Assembly (NCBI GenBank): GCA_963783175.1
Contig: CAWANG010000049.1
Coordinates: 49,364 to 113,363, forward strand
Source of the DNA: Roseiarcus sp963783175
Lineage (GTDB): Bacteria > Pseudomonadota > Alphaproteobacteria > Rhizobiales > Beijerinckiaceae
Direction of reading: 5' to 3'
DNA: 64,000 nucleotides
Shown here piece by piece: positions 28,427 to 36,232 of the stretch. How positions within the stretch are numbered: the first letter of the stretch is position 1; every line of letters begins with the position of its first letter. Under the pieces are notes generated by a model. It saw only the letters and a list, made by a program, of their open reading frames with translations, was not told the origin of the DNA and ran no database searches. Both the position numbers and the translations under genes were made by a program.

Positions 28427-29619
28427 GCGCGATTCCGCCGCATGCCGGCTCCCGCGCCGGCGCGCCGCTGCACGCGGCGGTCGCGGGGATGTTTTTCGCC
28501 CTTGGCGTCGGCATCGGACTGTGGGGCGGCGCCTCCGGCGCGATCCTGGCCCGCGCCGGCGTGGACGCTGCGACGTTCGGAATTCTGCTGACCGTCTATA
28601 CCGGAGCCTATCTCATCGCCATGTCGGCGGGCGGGGCGCTGGCGCATCGTTTCGGCGTCGAACGGGTCCTGCCGGTCGCCGCGATCGTCTTTGGCGCGGC
28701 GCTATGCGGATTGCTCAACGCTTCGACCGGGACCGAGGTCGCCATCGCCCTGATCGCCGCCGGGTTCCTCGGCGGCGTCGTCGACGTCACCATGAACGCA
28801 GAAGGCGCCCGGATCGAACGGCGGCTTGGCCGGCCGATCCTGGCCCGGCTGCACGCCGCGGCGTCGGCCGGCATGGCGATCGGCGCGATTCTGGGCAGCC
28901 TGATCGCGGCCGGCCCCGCGCCCTGGACGACTGGAGTTCTCGCTGCGCTCGCGCTTGCCGGCGCCGGGGTCGCCTATGATCGCGCGGCGCGGAGCGACCA
29001 TCCCGCCCAGGCGCCGGTCGGAGCGTCGGGGCGGAGCGGATTGTCGTTCGCTCCGGCCTTGATCGCGCTCGGCGTCATCATCGGCGTCTCAATTGCCGCC
29101 GAATTGGCGGCGTCGTTGTGGTCGACGCTGCTTTTGCGCGAGGAAGCGCCGAAGCTGGCGGCGATTTCCGGCCTCGGCGCGGCGTTCTTTTCCGCGTGCC
29201 AGGCTGCGCTGCGCTTCAACGCCGACGCGATTCGCCTCCGGATCAGCGACCTTCGCATCATCGTCGCCTCGTTCGCGATTGCGGCCGCCGGCTTCGCCCT
29301 GGTCGGAGCTCAGGCCGGTTTTGCCGCGAGCGTCGCTGGTTTCGCCTTGATCGGCGTCGGCACCGGCCCGATCGTTCCGTGCAGCTTCGCGCTCGCCGCC
29401 CGCCAGTCGGAAGCCGGGCCCGCGGTCGGACTCGCCTCGGCTTCCCTGTTTAGCGCGCTGACCCGTCTGCCGGCGCCGCTGGCTACGGGCGCGATCGCGC
29501 AAATGCTGTCGCTGCCGACCGCATTTGGCGCTTTCGCGCTCGCGCTCGCGGTCACGGCGGCCGGCGCGGCTGTCGTCGTTTCCGTGCGCCGCACGGCCCG
29601 TTCGCCGCGAAAGGCGTGA
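28423..29619 (+). CDS. MFS transporter
   Basis: 398 residues with about 12 transmembrane segments (LHAAVAGMFFALGVGIGLWG; TLLLREEAPKLAAISGLGAA). A TTG start overlaps the TGA stop of the MttB-like gene in TTGA, so translation is probably coupled and the two share an operon. It resembles the YbjJ-like/fucose-permease-like branch of MFS in length and layout. A substrate related to the methyltransferase's is a fair inference, not shown. Confidence 0.88.
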   Translation: MSAIPPHAGSRAGAPLHAAVAGMFFALGVGIGLWGGASGAILARAGVDAATFGILLTVYTGAYLIAMSAGGALAHRFGVERVLPVAAIVFGAALCGLLNASTGTEVAIALIAAGFLGGVVDVTMNAEGARIERRLGRPILARLHAAASAGMAIGAILGSLIAAGPAPWTTGVLAALALAGAGVAYDRAARSDHPAQAPVGASGRSGLSFAPALIALGVIIGVSIAAELAASLWSTLLLREEAPKLAAISGLGAAFFSACQAALRFNADAIRLRISDLRIIVASFAIAAAGFALVGAQAGFAASVAGFALIGVGTGPIVPCSFALAARQSEAGPAVGLASASLFSALTRLPAPLATGAIAQMLSLPTAFGAFALALAVTAAGAAVVVSVRRTARSPRKA

Positions 29620-29721
29620 CGGCCCGCAGGGGAGGCGGGCATTGCTTTGGCGCAGCCGCTATTGCAGAGCATGGCGGCGCGCAAGACGATTTCCGACGCC
29701 GCCGGCCAATGCGGGGAGAGA

Positions 29722-31139
29722 ATGACCAAAATCCTGCCTGTGATCATGTGCGGCGGATCGGGTTCCCGAATGTGGCCGGAATCACGCGAAAGCCTACCCA
29801 AGCAGTTCCTTCCCCTGGTAGGCGAGCGTTCGACGTTTCAATCGATCGTCGGCGTGGTCGGCGATCCTGCGGTGTTCGATCCGGCGGTCGTGATTACCAA
29901 TTTCGACTATCGCTTTCGCGTCGCCGAGCAACTGCGGGAGATCGGCACCGAGGCGACAATCCTGCTCGAGCCCGAGCGACGCGACAGCGCTGCCGCGGTC
30001 GGGGCCGCGGCCGCGTGGGCCGCGGCCCGCGATCCGCAGACGGTCGTGGCCGTGCTCGCGGCCGACCACGTCTTTGACGACGGAAAGCAATTCGCCCGGC
30101 TGTGCGTGCAGGCGCGTAATGTCGCGGCCGCCGGTGAAATCGTAACCTTCGGCATCACGCCCGACCACCCGGCGACCGGCTACGGTTACATTCATCCGGC
30201 TGAGCCGCTGGCGATCGATCCCAGCGTGCGGCGCATCGAGCGATTCGTCGAGAAGCCGGACGAAAAGCGGGCGCGCGCGTTCATCGGCGAGGGTTACCTG
30301 TGGAATTCTGGCAATTTCGTCTTCCGCGCCGACGTCATGCTCGAGGAACTCGCGCGATTCGAGCCGGACATCGCCGCTGCGGCCACGGCGGCGGTCGCCG
30401 GAGCGAAAAAGGACCTCGGCTTCGATCGTCCTCGACCATGACTGCATTCGCAAGGGCGCCCAAGACCTCGATCGATTATGCGGTGATGGAGCGAACAGAC
30501 AAGGCGGCAGTGCTGACGGCCGACGTCGGCTGGTCGGATGTCGGCGAGTGGTCGGCGGTCTGGCGCTTAAGTCCGCACGACGCCCACGGCAACAGCTTTC
30601 GTGGCCGGGCGGTCGCGATCAATTCGTCGAACGTGCTGGTGCGCTCGGAAGAGCAGCTGGCGGCCGTCATCGGCCTTCGCGACGTGGTCGTCGTCGCCAC
30701 CCGCGACGCGGTGCTGGTCGCCGACCGGTCGCAGAGTGACAAGGTCAAGGCGCTGGTCGAACGACTCAAGGCCGAAAGACAGCCCGAGGCGACCCAGCAT
30801 GTGCGGATATACCGGCCGTGGGGCTACTATCAGAGCGTCGACCAGGGCTCGCGCTATCAGGTCAAGCGCATCGTGGTCAGGCCCGGCGGGCGCCTGTCGA
30901 TGCAAAAGCACCACCACCGGGCGGAACACTGGGTGGTCGTCCGCGGCGCCGCCGAGGTGACGCTCAACGGCAAGCTTGAGCATGTCCACGAGAACGAATC
31001 GATCTACCTGCCGATCGGCTCGACCCATCGCCTCGCCAACCCCGGCAAGATCGACCTCGAACTGATCGAGGTCCAGACCGGCAGCTATTTCGGCGAAGAC
31101 GATATCGTTCGCATCGAGGACGACTATAGCCGGAAATGA
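29722..31139 (+). CDS. manC: Mannose-1-phosphate guanylyltransferase / mannose-6-phosphate isomerase, two close frameshifts
   Basis: Bifunctional enzyme making GDP-mannose for surface polysaccharide. Nucleotidyltransferase signature GGSGSRMWPESRESLPKQF follows ATG 29722 (GGGGAGAGA upstream). ITPDHPATGYGYI and FVEKPDEKRARAFI are intact. At 30430-30450 the frame breaks before a TGA; removing one base in the GAT after GGCTTC and one before GCATTC restores VVLDHDAFARAPKTSIDYAV. The C-terminal cupin isomerase has RPWGYYQSVDQGSRYQVKRI and KHHHRAEHWVVVRGAAEVTL. Repaired length is about 470 residues, as usual. Almost certainly sequence error in an intact gene. Confidence 0.93.
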
Positions 31140-31143
31140 GGCT

Positions 31144-31171
31144 ATGGCGGCGCCGCATCGGGCGCCGCCAT
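31144..31171. terminator. Bidirectional hairpin between manC and the DUF1127 gene
   Basis: Perfect 11-bp stem ATGGCGGCGCC / GGCGCCGCCAT with the 6-nt loop GCATCG, lying in the 37-bp space between two convergent genes. There is no long T tract, but the position and stem strength support termination for both. Confidence 0.6.
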
Positions 31172-31176
31172 TAAGG

Positions 31177-31338
31177 TTAGTCCTGTTCCCGCGAAGCCAG
31201 GCGGGCGATTTCGTGAATGTCGGCGCGATCGATGCCGATGTCGTGCAACTCGCGATCCGAATAGTTCGTCAGTTCCTGCAGCACGCTCCAATACACGCGG
31301 CGGGCGCGCAGGAATCGCGTAAGAGAGAACATCTTCAT
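31177..31338 (-). CDS. DUF1127 small protein
   Basis: 53 residues from ATG 31338, preceded by AAAAAGGAGACCGCC. The DUF1127 signature is clear: ELTNYSDRELHDIGIDRADI. Arginine-rich DUF1127 proteins of this size in Alphaproteobacteria have been tied to RNA turnover, phosphate/carbon balance and stress. The upstream extension in the same frame contains the ribosome site and is not coding. Confidence 0.88.
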   Translation of the reverse strand: MKMFSLTRFLRARRVYWSVLQELTNYSDRELHDIGIDRADIHEIARLASREQD

Positions 31339-31642
31339 GGCGGTCTCCTTTTTGTTGACCGCCCTCCCCATCTCAGCCTCGAGCGATCGAGGCCGACTGA
31401 TCCGCTCCTTCTCCTAGACCCAGCCTAGGTACAATGCTGCACTGCAAAAGTCAATGGTGCGGCGCGATAATTCATGTGTCATTCGCATGCCGATGACGTG
31501 GCAGAAGGATGACTGCCCCTTGAGTCAGCAATCAAGTGCAGGAAAATTAACCATTTTCACATCATGCTCGGTAAAGGCATGCGATTATCACATACCAGTG
31601 GCCCGCGCTGGCCTTTCCCCCTGTGGTGCGCCTGCAAAAGGT

Positions 31643-31720
31643 TTGACAGCCTCGCCCGGCTCCTCTAGGAAACCCACCTTCAGGCGCGCTCCCGGCTAAA
31701 CGGGAGCGCGTTTGTCGTTT
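31643..31720 (+). promoter_or_regulatory. rpsD promoter and leader hairpin
   Basis: TTGACA at 31643-31648 is a good -35 box; a weak -10 (CTAGGA region, about 31664-31670) follows. A perfect 10-bp stem CGCGCTCCCG / CGGGAGCGCG with loop GCTAAA (31685-31710) and then TTTGTCGTTT lies just after the expected start site, 125 bp before the rpsD ATG. It looks like an intrinsic terminator in a leader, so either an attenuator for rpsD or the end of a very short upstream RNA. The rest of 31339-31833 holds nothing else I can call. Confidence 0.45.
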
Positions 31721-31833
31721 GACGCACCTGCGGCCTTAAGCCTTGCTCGGCTCATGGCCTGTCGGCGCCTTTGGCGCAGAGGAGGGCGCGTTCCTCGTTG
31801 AACCTTGATCGCAGAACGCAAAGAGGAATCGCG

Positions 31834-32451
31834 ATGACGAAGCGCGCGGAAGCAAAATACAAGATCGATCGCCGCATGGGCGAGAATATCTGGGGCCGAC
31901 CCAAGAGCCCCTACAACAAGCGTGAATATGGGCCGGGCCAGCATGGCCAGCGGCGCAAGGGCAAGGCGACCGACTTCGGCACCCAGCTCAAGGCCAAGCA
32001 GAAGGTCAAGGGCTATTACGGCAACATATCCGAGCGGCAGTTCCACAAATATTACGTCGAAGCCCGTCGCCTCAAGGGCGACTCGAGCGCCCATCTCATC
32101 GGCCAGCTCGAGCGCCGGCTCGACGCGCTGATCTATCGGGCGAAGTTCGTGCCGACCGTGTTCGCCGCGCGCCAGTTCGTCAACCACGGCCACATCAAGG
32201 TCAACGGCCGCCGCGTCAACATCGCCTCCTACCAGGTGAAGGTCGGCGATCTGGTCGAGATCAAGGAATCCTCGCGGCAGATGCCTCTGGTGCTCGAAGC
32301 CAACGCCCTCGCCGAGCGCGACGTGCCTGACTACATCGAGGTCGATCACGCCAAGGGCACGGCCAAAATGACCCGCATTCCCAGCCTCTCCGAAGTGCCC
32401 TATCCGACGCACATGGAGCCGAACCTCGTCATCGAGTTCTATTCGCGCTGA
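31834..32451 (+). CDS. rpsD: 30S ribosomal protein S4
   Basis: 205 residues from ATG 31834, preceded by AAAGAGGAA. Binds 16S rRNA early in 30S assembly. The S4 RNA-binding domain is visible: RRLDALIYRAKFVPTVFAAR, FVNHGHIKVNGRRVNIASY, and the N-terminal SPYNKREYGPGQHGQRRKGK without the zinc cysteines, as in most proteobacteria. Monocistronic here, away from the main ribosomal clusters, as is common in Alphaproteobacteria. Confidence 0.98.
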   Translation: MTKRAEAKYKIDRRMGENIWGRPKSPYNKREYGPGQHGQRRKGKATDFGTQLKAKQKVKGYYGNISERQFHKYYVEARRLKGDSSAHLIGQLERRLDALIYRAKFVPTVFAARQFVNHGHIKVNGRRVNIASYQVKVGDLVEIKESSRQMPLVLEANALAERDVPDYIEVDHAKGTAKMTRIPSLSEVPYPTHMEPNLVIEFYSR

Positions 32452-32460
32452 CGTTTGTGT

Positions 32461-32553
32461 GATGCCCGCGAAGGCGGGCATCCAGAGCTTCGGGACGACG
32501 CTAGGTCGCCGGCAGGGGCCGCTGCGCTGGTCCCCCGCGCTCGCGGGGGCGAC
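32461..32553. repeat. Two adjacent REP-type palindromes after rpsD
   Basis: GATGCCCGC-GAAG-GCGGGCATC (32461-32482) and CCCCCGCG-CT-CGCGGGGG (within 32530-32553) are strong hairpins. The first matches a palindrome widely dispersed in proteobacterial intergenic DNA. The pair starts nine bases after the rpsD stop and may serve as its terminator. Confidence 0.6.
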
Positions 32554-32583
32554 AAACAGAACTGCCGAAACTTTCAGGATCCC

Positions 32584-33459
32584 ATGCCGATCCCTCGCAC
32601 CGGAACCGCGGGCCTCGGCGTCGTCCTTTATCTTGCCGGCGTCGCTCTATTCTCGATCAATGACGCGCTCGGAAAGTGGCTGGTCGCCGACTATGGCGTC
32701 GGGCAACTGATGATGTTGCGCGCGGTCGGCGCCGGCGTCGTGCTGGCGCCGATGATCCTGTCGCTCGACGTCAACCTCATCGATCTGCGCCAGGCGCCGC
32801 TGCAGGTCTTGCGCATTCTGTGCGCCGCGGTCGACACCTTCGCCTTCTATTACGCGACGCGCTTCATGCCTCTCGCCGACGTGATGACCTTCTATATGGC
32901 GACGCCGCTCATCGTCACCGCTTTGTCGGCGCCGCTGCTCGGCGAGAAGGTCGAGCGGTTTCGCTGGATCGCGGTCCTGATCGGCTTCGTCGGCGTCGTC
33001 ATCGCGCTGAGGCCATCGCCGCAGATGTTCTCCTGGACTTCGCTGCTCGCCCTATTCGGCGCGACCATGTTCGCGCTAAGCCAGACGATCACCCGCGAGC
33101 TTCGGCGCACCCACTGGCTGCCGCTGGTCTTTTGGCAATTCGTCGGCAGCGGCCTGATCGGCGCGGCGACAGTTCCCTGGGCGTGGACGGCGCCGACGGC
33201 GTTCGATCTCGGTCTCATGTTCCTGGTCGGCGCGGTCTCGATGACCTGCTTTATCTTCATCACCCGCGCGCTGGCGCTCGCCCGCGCCGCTGTTCTCGCG
33301 CCGCTCCAATATTCGGCAATCCTGTGGGCCGCGATCATGGGCTGGCTCGTCTGGCGCGACGCCCTGACGCTGCCGATCATCGCCGGCAACGCCATCATTA
33401 TCGGCAGCGGGCTCTACGTCGCGGCGCGGGGGAAGATGATCGGGGAGGTGGTGGAGTGA
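32584..33459 (+). CDS. EamA/DMT-superfamily transporter
   Basis: 291 residues, about ten transmembrane segments in two EamA halves: VVLYLAGVALFSINDALGKW and TSLLALFGATMFALSQTITR. PLADVMTFYMATPLIVTALS and ALARAAVLAPLQYSAILWAA are typical of the family's conserved segments. Exports or imports a small metabolite across the inner membrane; substrate not predictable. Start at ATG 32584, with CAGGA close upstream; the frame open before it carries the REP hairpins and is not coding. Confidence 0.88.
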   Translation: MPIPRTGTAGLGVVLYLAGVALFSINDALGKWLVADYGVGQLMMLRAVGAGVVLAPMILSLDVNLIDLRQAPLQVLRILCAAVDTFAFYYATRFMPLADVMTFYMATPLIVTALSAPLLGEKVERFRWIAVLIGFVGVVIALRPSPQMFSWTSLLALFGATMFALSQTITRELRRTHWLPLVFWQFVGSGLIGAATVPWAWTAPTAFDLGLMFLVGAVSMTCFIFITRALALARAAVLAPLQYSAILWAAIMGWLVWRDALTLPIIAGNAIIIGSGLYVAARGKMIGEVVE

Positions 33460-33517
33460 CGAGCGTATCTTCGTGGGGCGGAGCGGCCTCCCGATAAGAT
33501 TACCCCCAAACCCTGGT

Positions 33518-34336
33518 TCATGCGCCGTCGCGGGTCGCAGGCCAGACGCCCGAGAACGTCTTGCCGGCCGTGTCCTCACCTTCCGCGTGGAATTCCTTCG
33601 CGCCGTTGGGCCTGAAGGTAAACCGGAAGTTCGGATCCTCCGAGATCGATATGCCGCCCTGCATCGCGAAGATGAGGTCACCTCCCTGATAAACCGCGAG
33701 CTTGTCGACGTAGCGCGCGGGCGTATAGAGCCGAGTCAACTGATCCATCTGGAGCCCCGAATTGTTGGGATGATGGATCATGAGCAGCGCCTCGTTCGGC
33801 GCTTCCGGGCTCGGCGGGAGAACGCGGAACTTCATCTGGCCGAGCGTCGCCAGCGCGTCGTCCATGCTCTTGACCATGGGCGCCGAGCAGCCGCCCGCGG
33901 CCTTGACGAAGCGGGTCGCCATATGGAGCGAGCCGTCGCTGAGCTCCGCGACGACGTGGACATTGGTGTAGGAATTGACCCGCACCCGGGTCGAGATGCG
34001 CGTGTCGCCCGCTGTCTTGCCTAGCGTGAACGCAGCGGCCAGCGGAACTGGATTCTGGTCAATGACGAGCGTCAGCTTGACGACGCGGCGCGAATCTCCT
34101 TCCGGCAATTTCGCGGAAAATGACATCGGAACCAATGCCGCGTCCTCGGCGCGCCCCGGCGCCTCGAACGACACGAGGCCCGGGTCCTCCACGATCGGCT
34201 CGCCGCTGAAGAACAGGCGGGCGAGCTCGGTCCAAAGATCAGGGTCCTCGGCGTCTTGAGCGAAAGCGGGCCCACTTGTCGCGCAAATAAGCGCGACGCC
34301 GGCGAGGGCCTGCCGCCTGGTGATTGTTCGCGCCAT
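33518..34336 (-). CDS. Quinoprotein dehydrogenase-associated SoxYZ-like carrier protein
   Basis: 272 residues. A Tat-like signal MARTITRRQALAGVALICAT ends near SGPAFAQ. A SoxY-like domain covers about residues 30-160 and places a single cysteine, C150, in FVKAAGGCSAPM, matching the GGC swinging-arm position of SoxY. A SoxZ-like domain follows (NEALLMIHHPNNSGLQMDQL, GGISISEDPNFRFTFRP). This SoxY-SoxZ fusion is the known family associated with PQQ dehydrogenases. It probably carries a small adduct on the cysteine in the periplasm, by analogy with Sox. It starts 34 bases after the metallohydrolase gene on the same strand. Confidence 0.88.
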   Translation of the reverse strand: MARTITRRQALAGVALICATSGPAFAQDAEDPDLWTELARLFFSGEPIVEDPGLVSFEAPGRAEDAALVPMSFSAKLPEGDSRRVVKLTLVIDQNPVPLAAAFTLGKTAGDTRISTRVRVNSYTNVHVVAELSDGSLHMATRFVKAAGGCSAPMVKSMDDALATLGQMKFRVLPPSPEAPNEALLMIHHPNNSGLQMDQLTRLYTPARYVDKLAVYQGGDLIFAMQGGISISEDPNFRFTFRPNGAKEFHAEGEDTAGKTFSGVWPATRDGA

Positions 34337-34369
34337 CGAAGCGCCTCCGTCCCGGCATGGGCGGTTCGT

Positions 34370-35309
34370 CTACTGGTCCCATTCGAATTCCGAATAGGCC
34401 GCCGTCACGTTACGCGCATTATAGTCGTCGAACAGACGCCAGTCATCCCGCTGCGACTGTCCCGCCCATTTGACCGCCCCCTCGACAGGTTCGCCTCGGG
34501 CGATGGACGCTTTCACGTCCTTTGCGAGGCCCAGGAAGTAGGCCCGCTCGCTGTCGAGCGCCTGAGGCCAGGGGAGACCGACGGGGCCATGGCCGGGAAC
34601 GACGCGCTCGGCAGGGATGGCCGCAAGCCCGTCAAGATCGCCGAGCCAGCCCTTCAGGGAGCCGTCGATGATCGGCAGGTGACCGACGAAAACGAGGTCG
34701 CCCGCGAAAAGCGTGCGCGTGGCCTGGTCGAAGACGGTAAGGTCACAGTCCGTGTGCGCCGGCGGCCAGGCCTGCAATTCCAGGGTCCTGTCCTCCGAGA
34801 TCGACCGTCAGACGGTCGGCGACGGTCAAGGTCGGCGGAATGATCTTGACCTCGTCGACGAGCTTGTCGCCGATGATCCGGCGAAACGCTTTGAGATAGA
34901 ATTCGCCCCGCATCGCCAAGGCTCGCGGGAGATTGTGGTGGCCGACATATGTCGCCCCGAGCCCCTCGAAGGCCGCGTTGCCGAAGACGTGATCGGGATG
35001 CTCGTGGGTGTTGATGACGTAGAGGATCGGCTTGTCGGTGCGAGAGCGAATCGCCGCCAGCAACCGCTCGCCGATCGGCAAGCTGCCGCCCGTGTCGATG
35101 ACAGCCACGCCTTTCGCGCCGATCACGAAACCGATGTTGGCGATATCGCCGAGATTCTCTTCGCTCATCAAGGCGATCTCGCCCGCATGCACGAACACGC
35201 CCGGCGCAACTTCCTGGACCGGCAGGGGAGAGAGAGCCGCGGCGCAGAATCCGGTTCGCGGGAATAATGCGAGAGCAGCGATGAGCAGGGCGCCGAGCAG
35301 CCAACGCAT
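34370..35309 (-). CDS. Quinoprotein relay system zinc metallohydrolase (MBL fold), one frameshift
   Basis: About 312 residues when repaired. Signal peptide MRWLLGALLIAALALFPRTG. Metallo-beta-lactamase motif HEHPDH at 102-107 (NTHEHPDHVFGN), preceded by GVAVIDTGG. After LTVDLGG one extra base near 34785 breaks the frame; removal gives LELQAWPPAHTDCDLTVFDQ and then LFAGDLVFVGHLPIIDGSLK and VVPGHGP, supplying the remaining ligands. SoxH-like proteins of this kind are co-inherited with SoxYZ-like carriers and PQQ dehydrogenases. Likely hydrolyses the adduct from its partner. Confidence 0.88.
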
Positions 35310-35561
35310 GGGTCCACCGGTAATGCTCGCCCAGCATAGCAGCGGGCGCAGACGCCGGACAACCGCGTGACGGCAGGGGAGTAACCGGCCGGCCGCCCGA
35401 CGTCGATTTGCTCGGGCTGAAGTCGGGGGCTATTGCAAACCTCGATGTCCCGCCGGTCGTCGCGCTTATCGAAGTTCGCGCAACGAACGGCGCCGGTCCG
35501 ACCGCAAACTGGAATCGCGCTCATTGCGCCCGATCGCCGATCGCTGGAGAAACAAGCCGAG

Positions 35562-36155
35562 ATGTGGAGGCCGCAGCGAATCGTCGTGAGAACGAGCCGT
35601 TCGAAGCTGCGACGGGCAGTGTTGGCGGCGCTCGTCTCCGCGTTGATGGCATCCTTCGCGGCAAGCGCCGGGGCGCCGCCGCCGGAGCCGGATTCGTATC
35701 GGCAGAGCGACTATCGCGCGCCGACCCCGGCGAGCTTGAAAGGCGCGCGCGTGCTGACGACCGAGGAGGTGGCGGCGCTTTGGCGCGCTGGCGGGGCGAC
35801 GTTCATTGACGTATTGCCGCAGCCGCCGCGTCCATCGGGCTTGCCCGCCGACGTCGTCTGGCGGGACAAGCCCCGGTTCGACATCCCGGGTAGCATATGG
35901 CTGCCCGATACGGGCTATGGCGAACTCGCTCCGGTCATTCTCGCCTACTTTCGACGTGGGCTGGACAAGGCATTGAGCGCCCGCCCGCGCCCGCTCGTCT
36001 TCTATTGCCTGAAGGATTGCTGGATGTCGTGGAATGCGGCCAAGCGCGCGCTGGCGTTGGGCTATTCCGACGTCGCATGGTATCCCGAAGGCGCCGACGG
36101 TTGGGCGGCGGCCGGCTTGCCACTGGAGAGACGCATCCCAGAACCGCGGCCCTGA
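35562..36155 (+). CDS. PQQ-dependent catabolism-associated CXXCW-type (rhodanese-like) protein
   Basis: 197 residues from ATG 35562. Signal-like segment LRRAVLAALVSALMASFAAS then AGA. Rhodanese-like body: EEVAALWRAGGATFIDVLP, FDIPGSIWLPDTGYGEL, and the family motif at C149-C153-W154 in LVFYCLKDCWMSWNAAKRAL. Here it is C-x3-C-W. Proteins of this family are found with PQQ-dependent alcohol catabolism. It is divergent from the metallohydrolase and SoxYZ-like carrier, so the three form one relay locus. Periplasmic thiol chemistry is inferred. Confidence 0.82.
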   Translation: MWRPQRIVVRTSRSKLRRAVLAALVSALMASFAASAGAPPPEPDSYRQSDYRAPTPASLKGARVLTTEEVAALWRAGGATFIDVLPQPPRPSGLPADVVWRDKPRFDIPGSIWLPDTGYGELAPVILAYFRRGLDKALSARPRPLVFYCLKDCWMSWNAAKRALALGYSDVAWYPEGADGWAAAGLPLERRIPEPRP

Positions 36156-36232
36156 GGGGCGCGGTCAGGATAAGACCTAACTCTCTTTTGCGTTAGGATG
36201 CGCGCGCTTTTCCCGACCGGAGCGCGCTGTCC

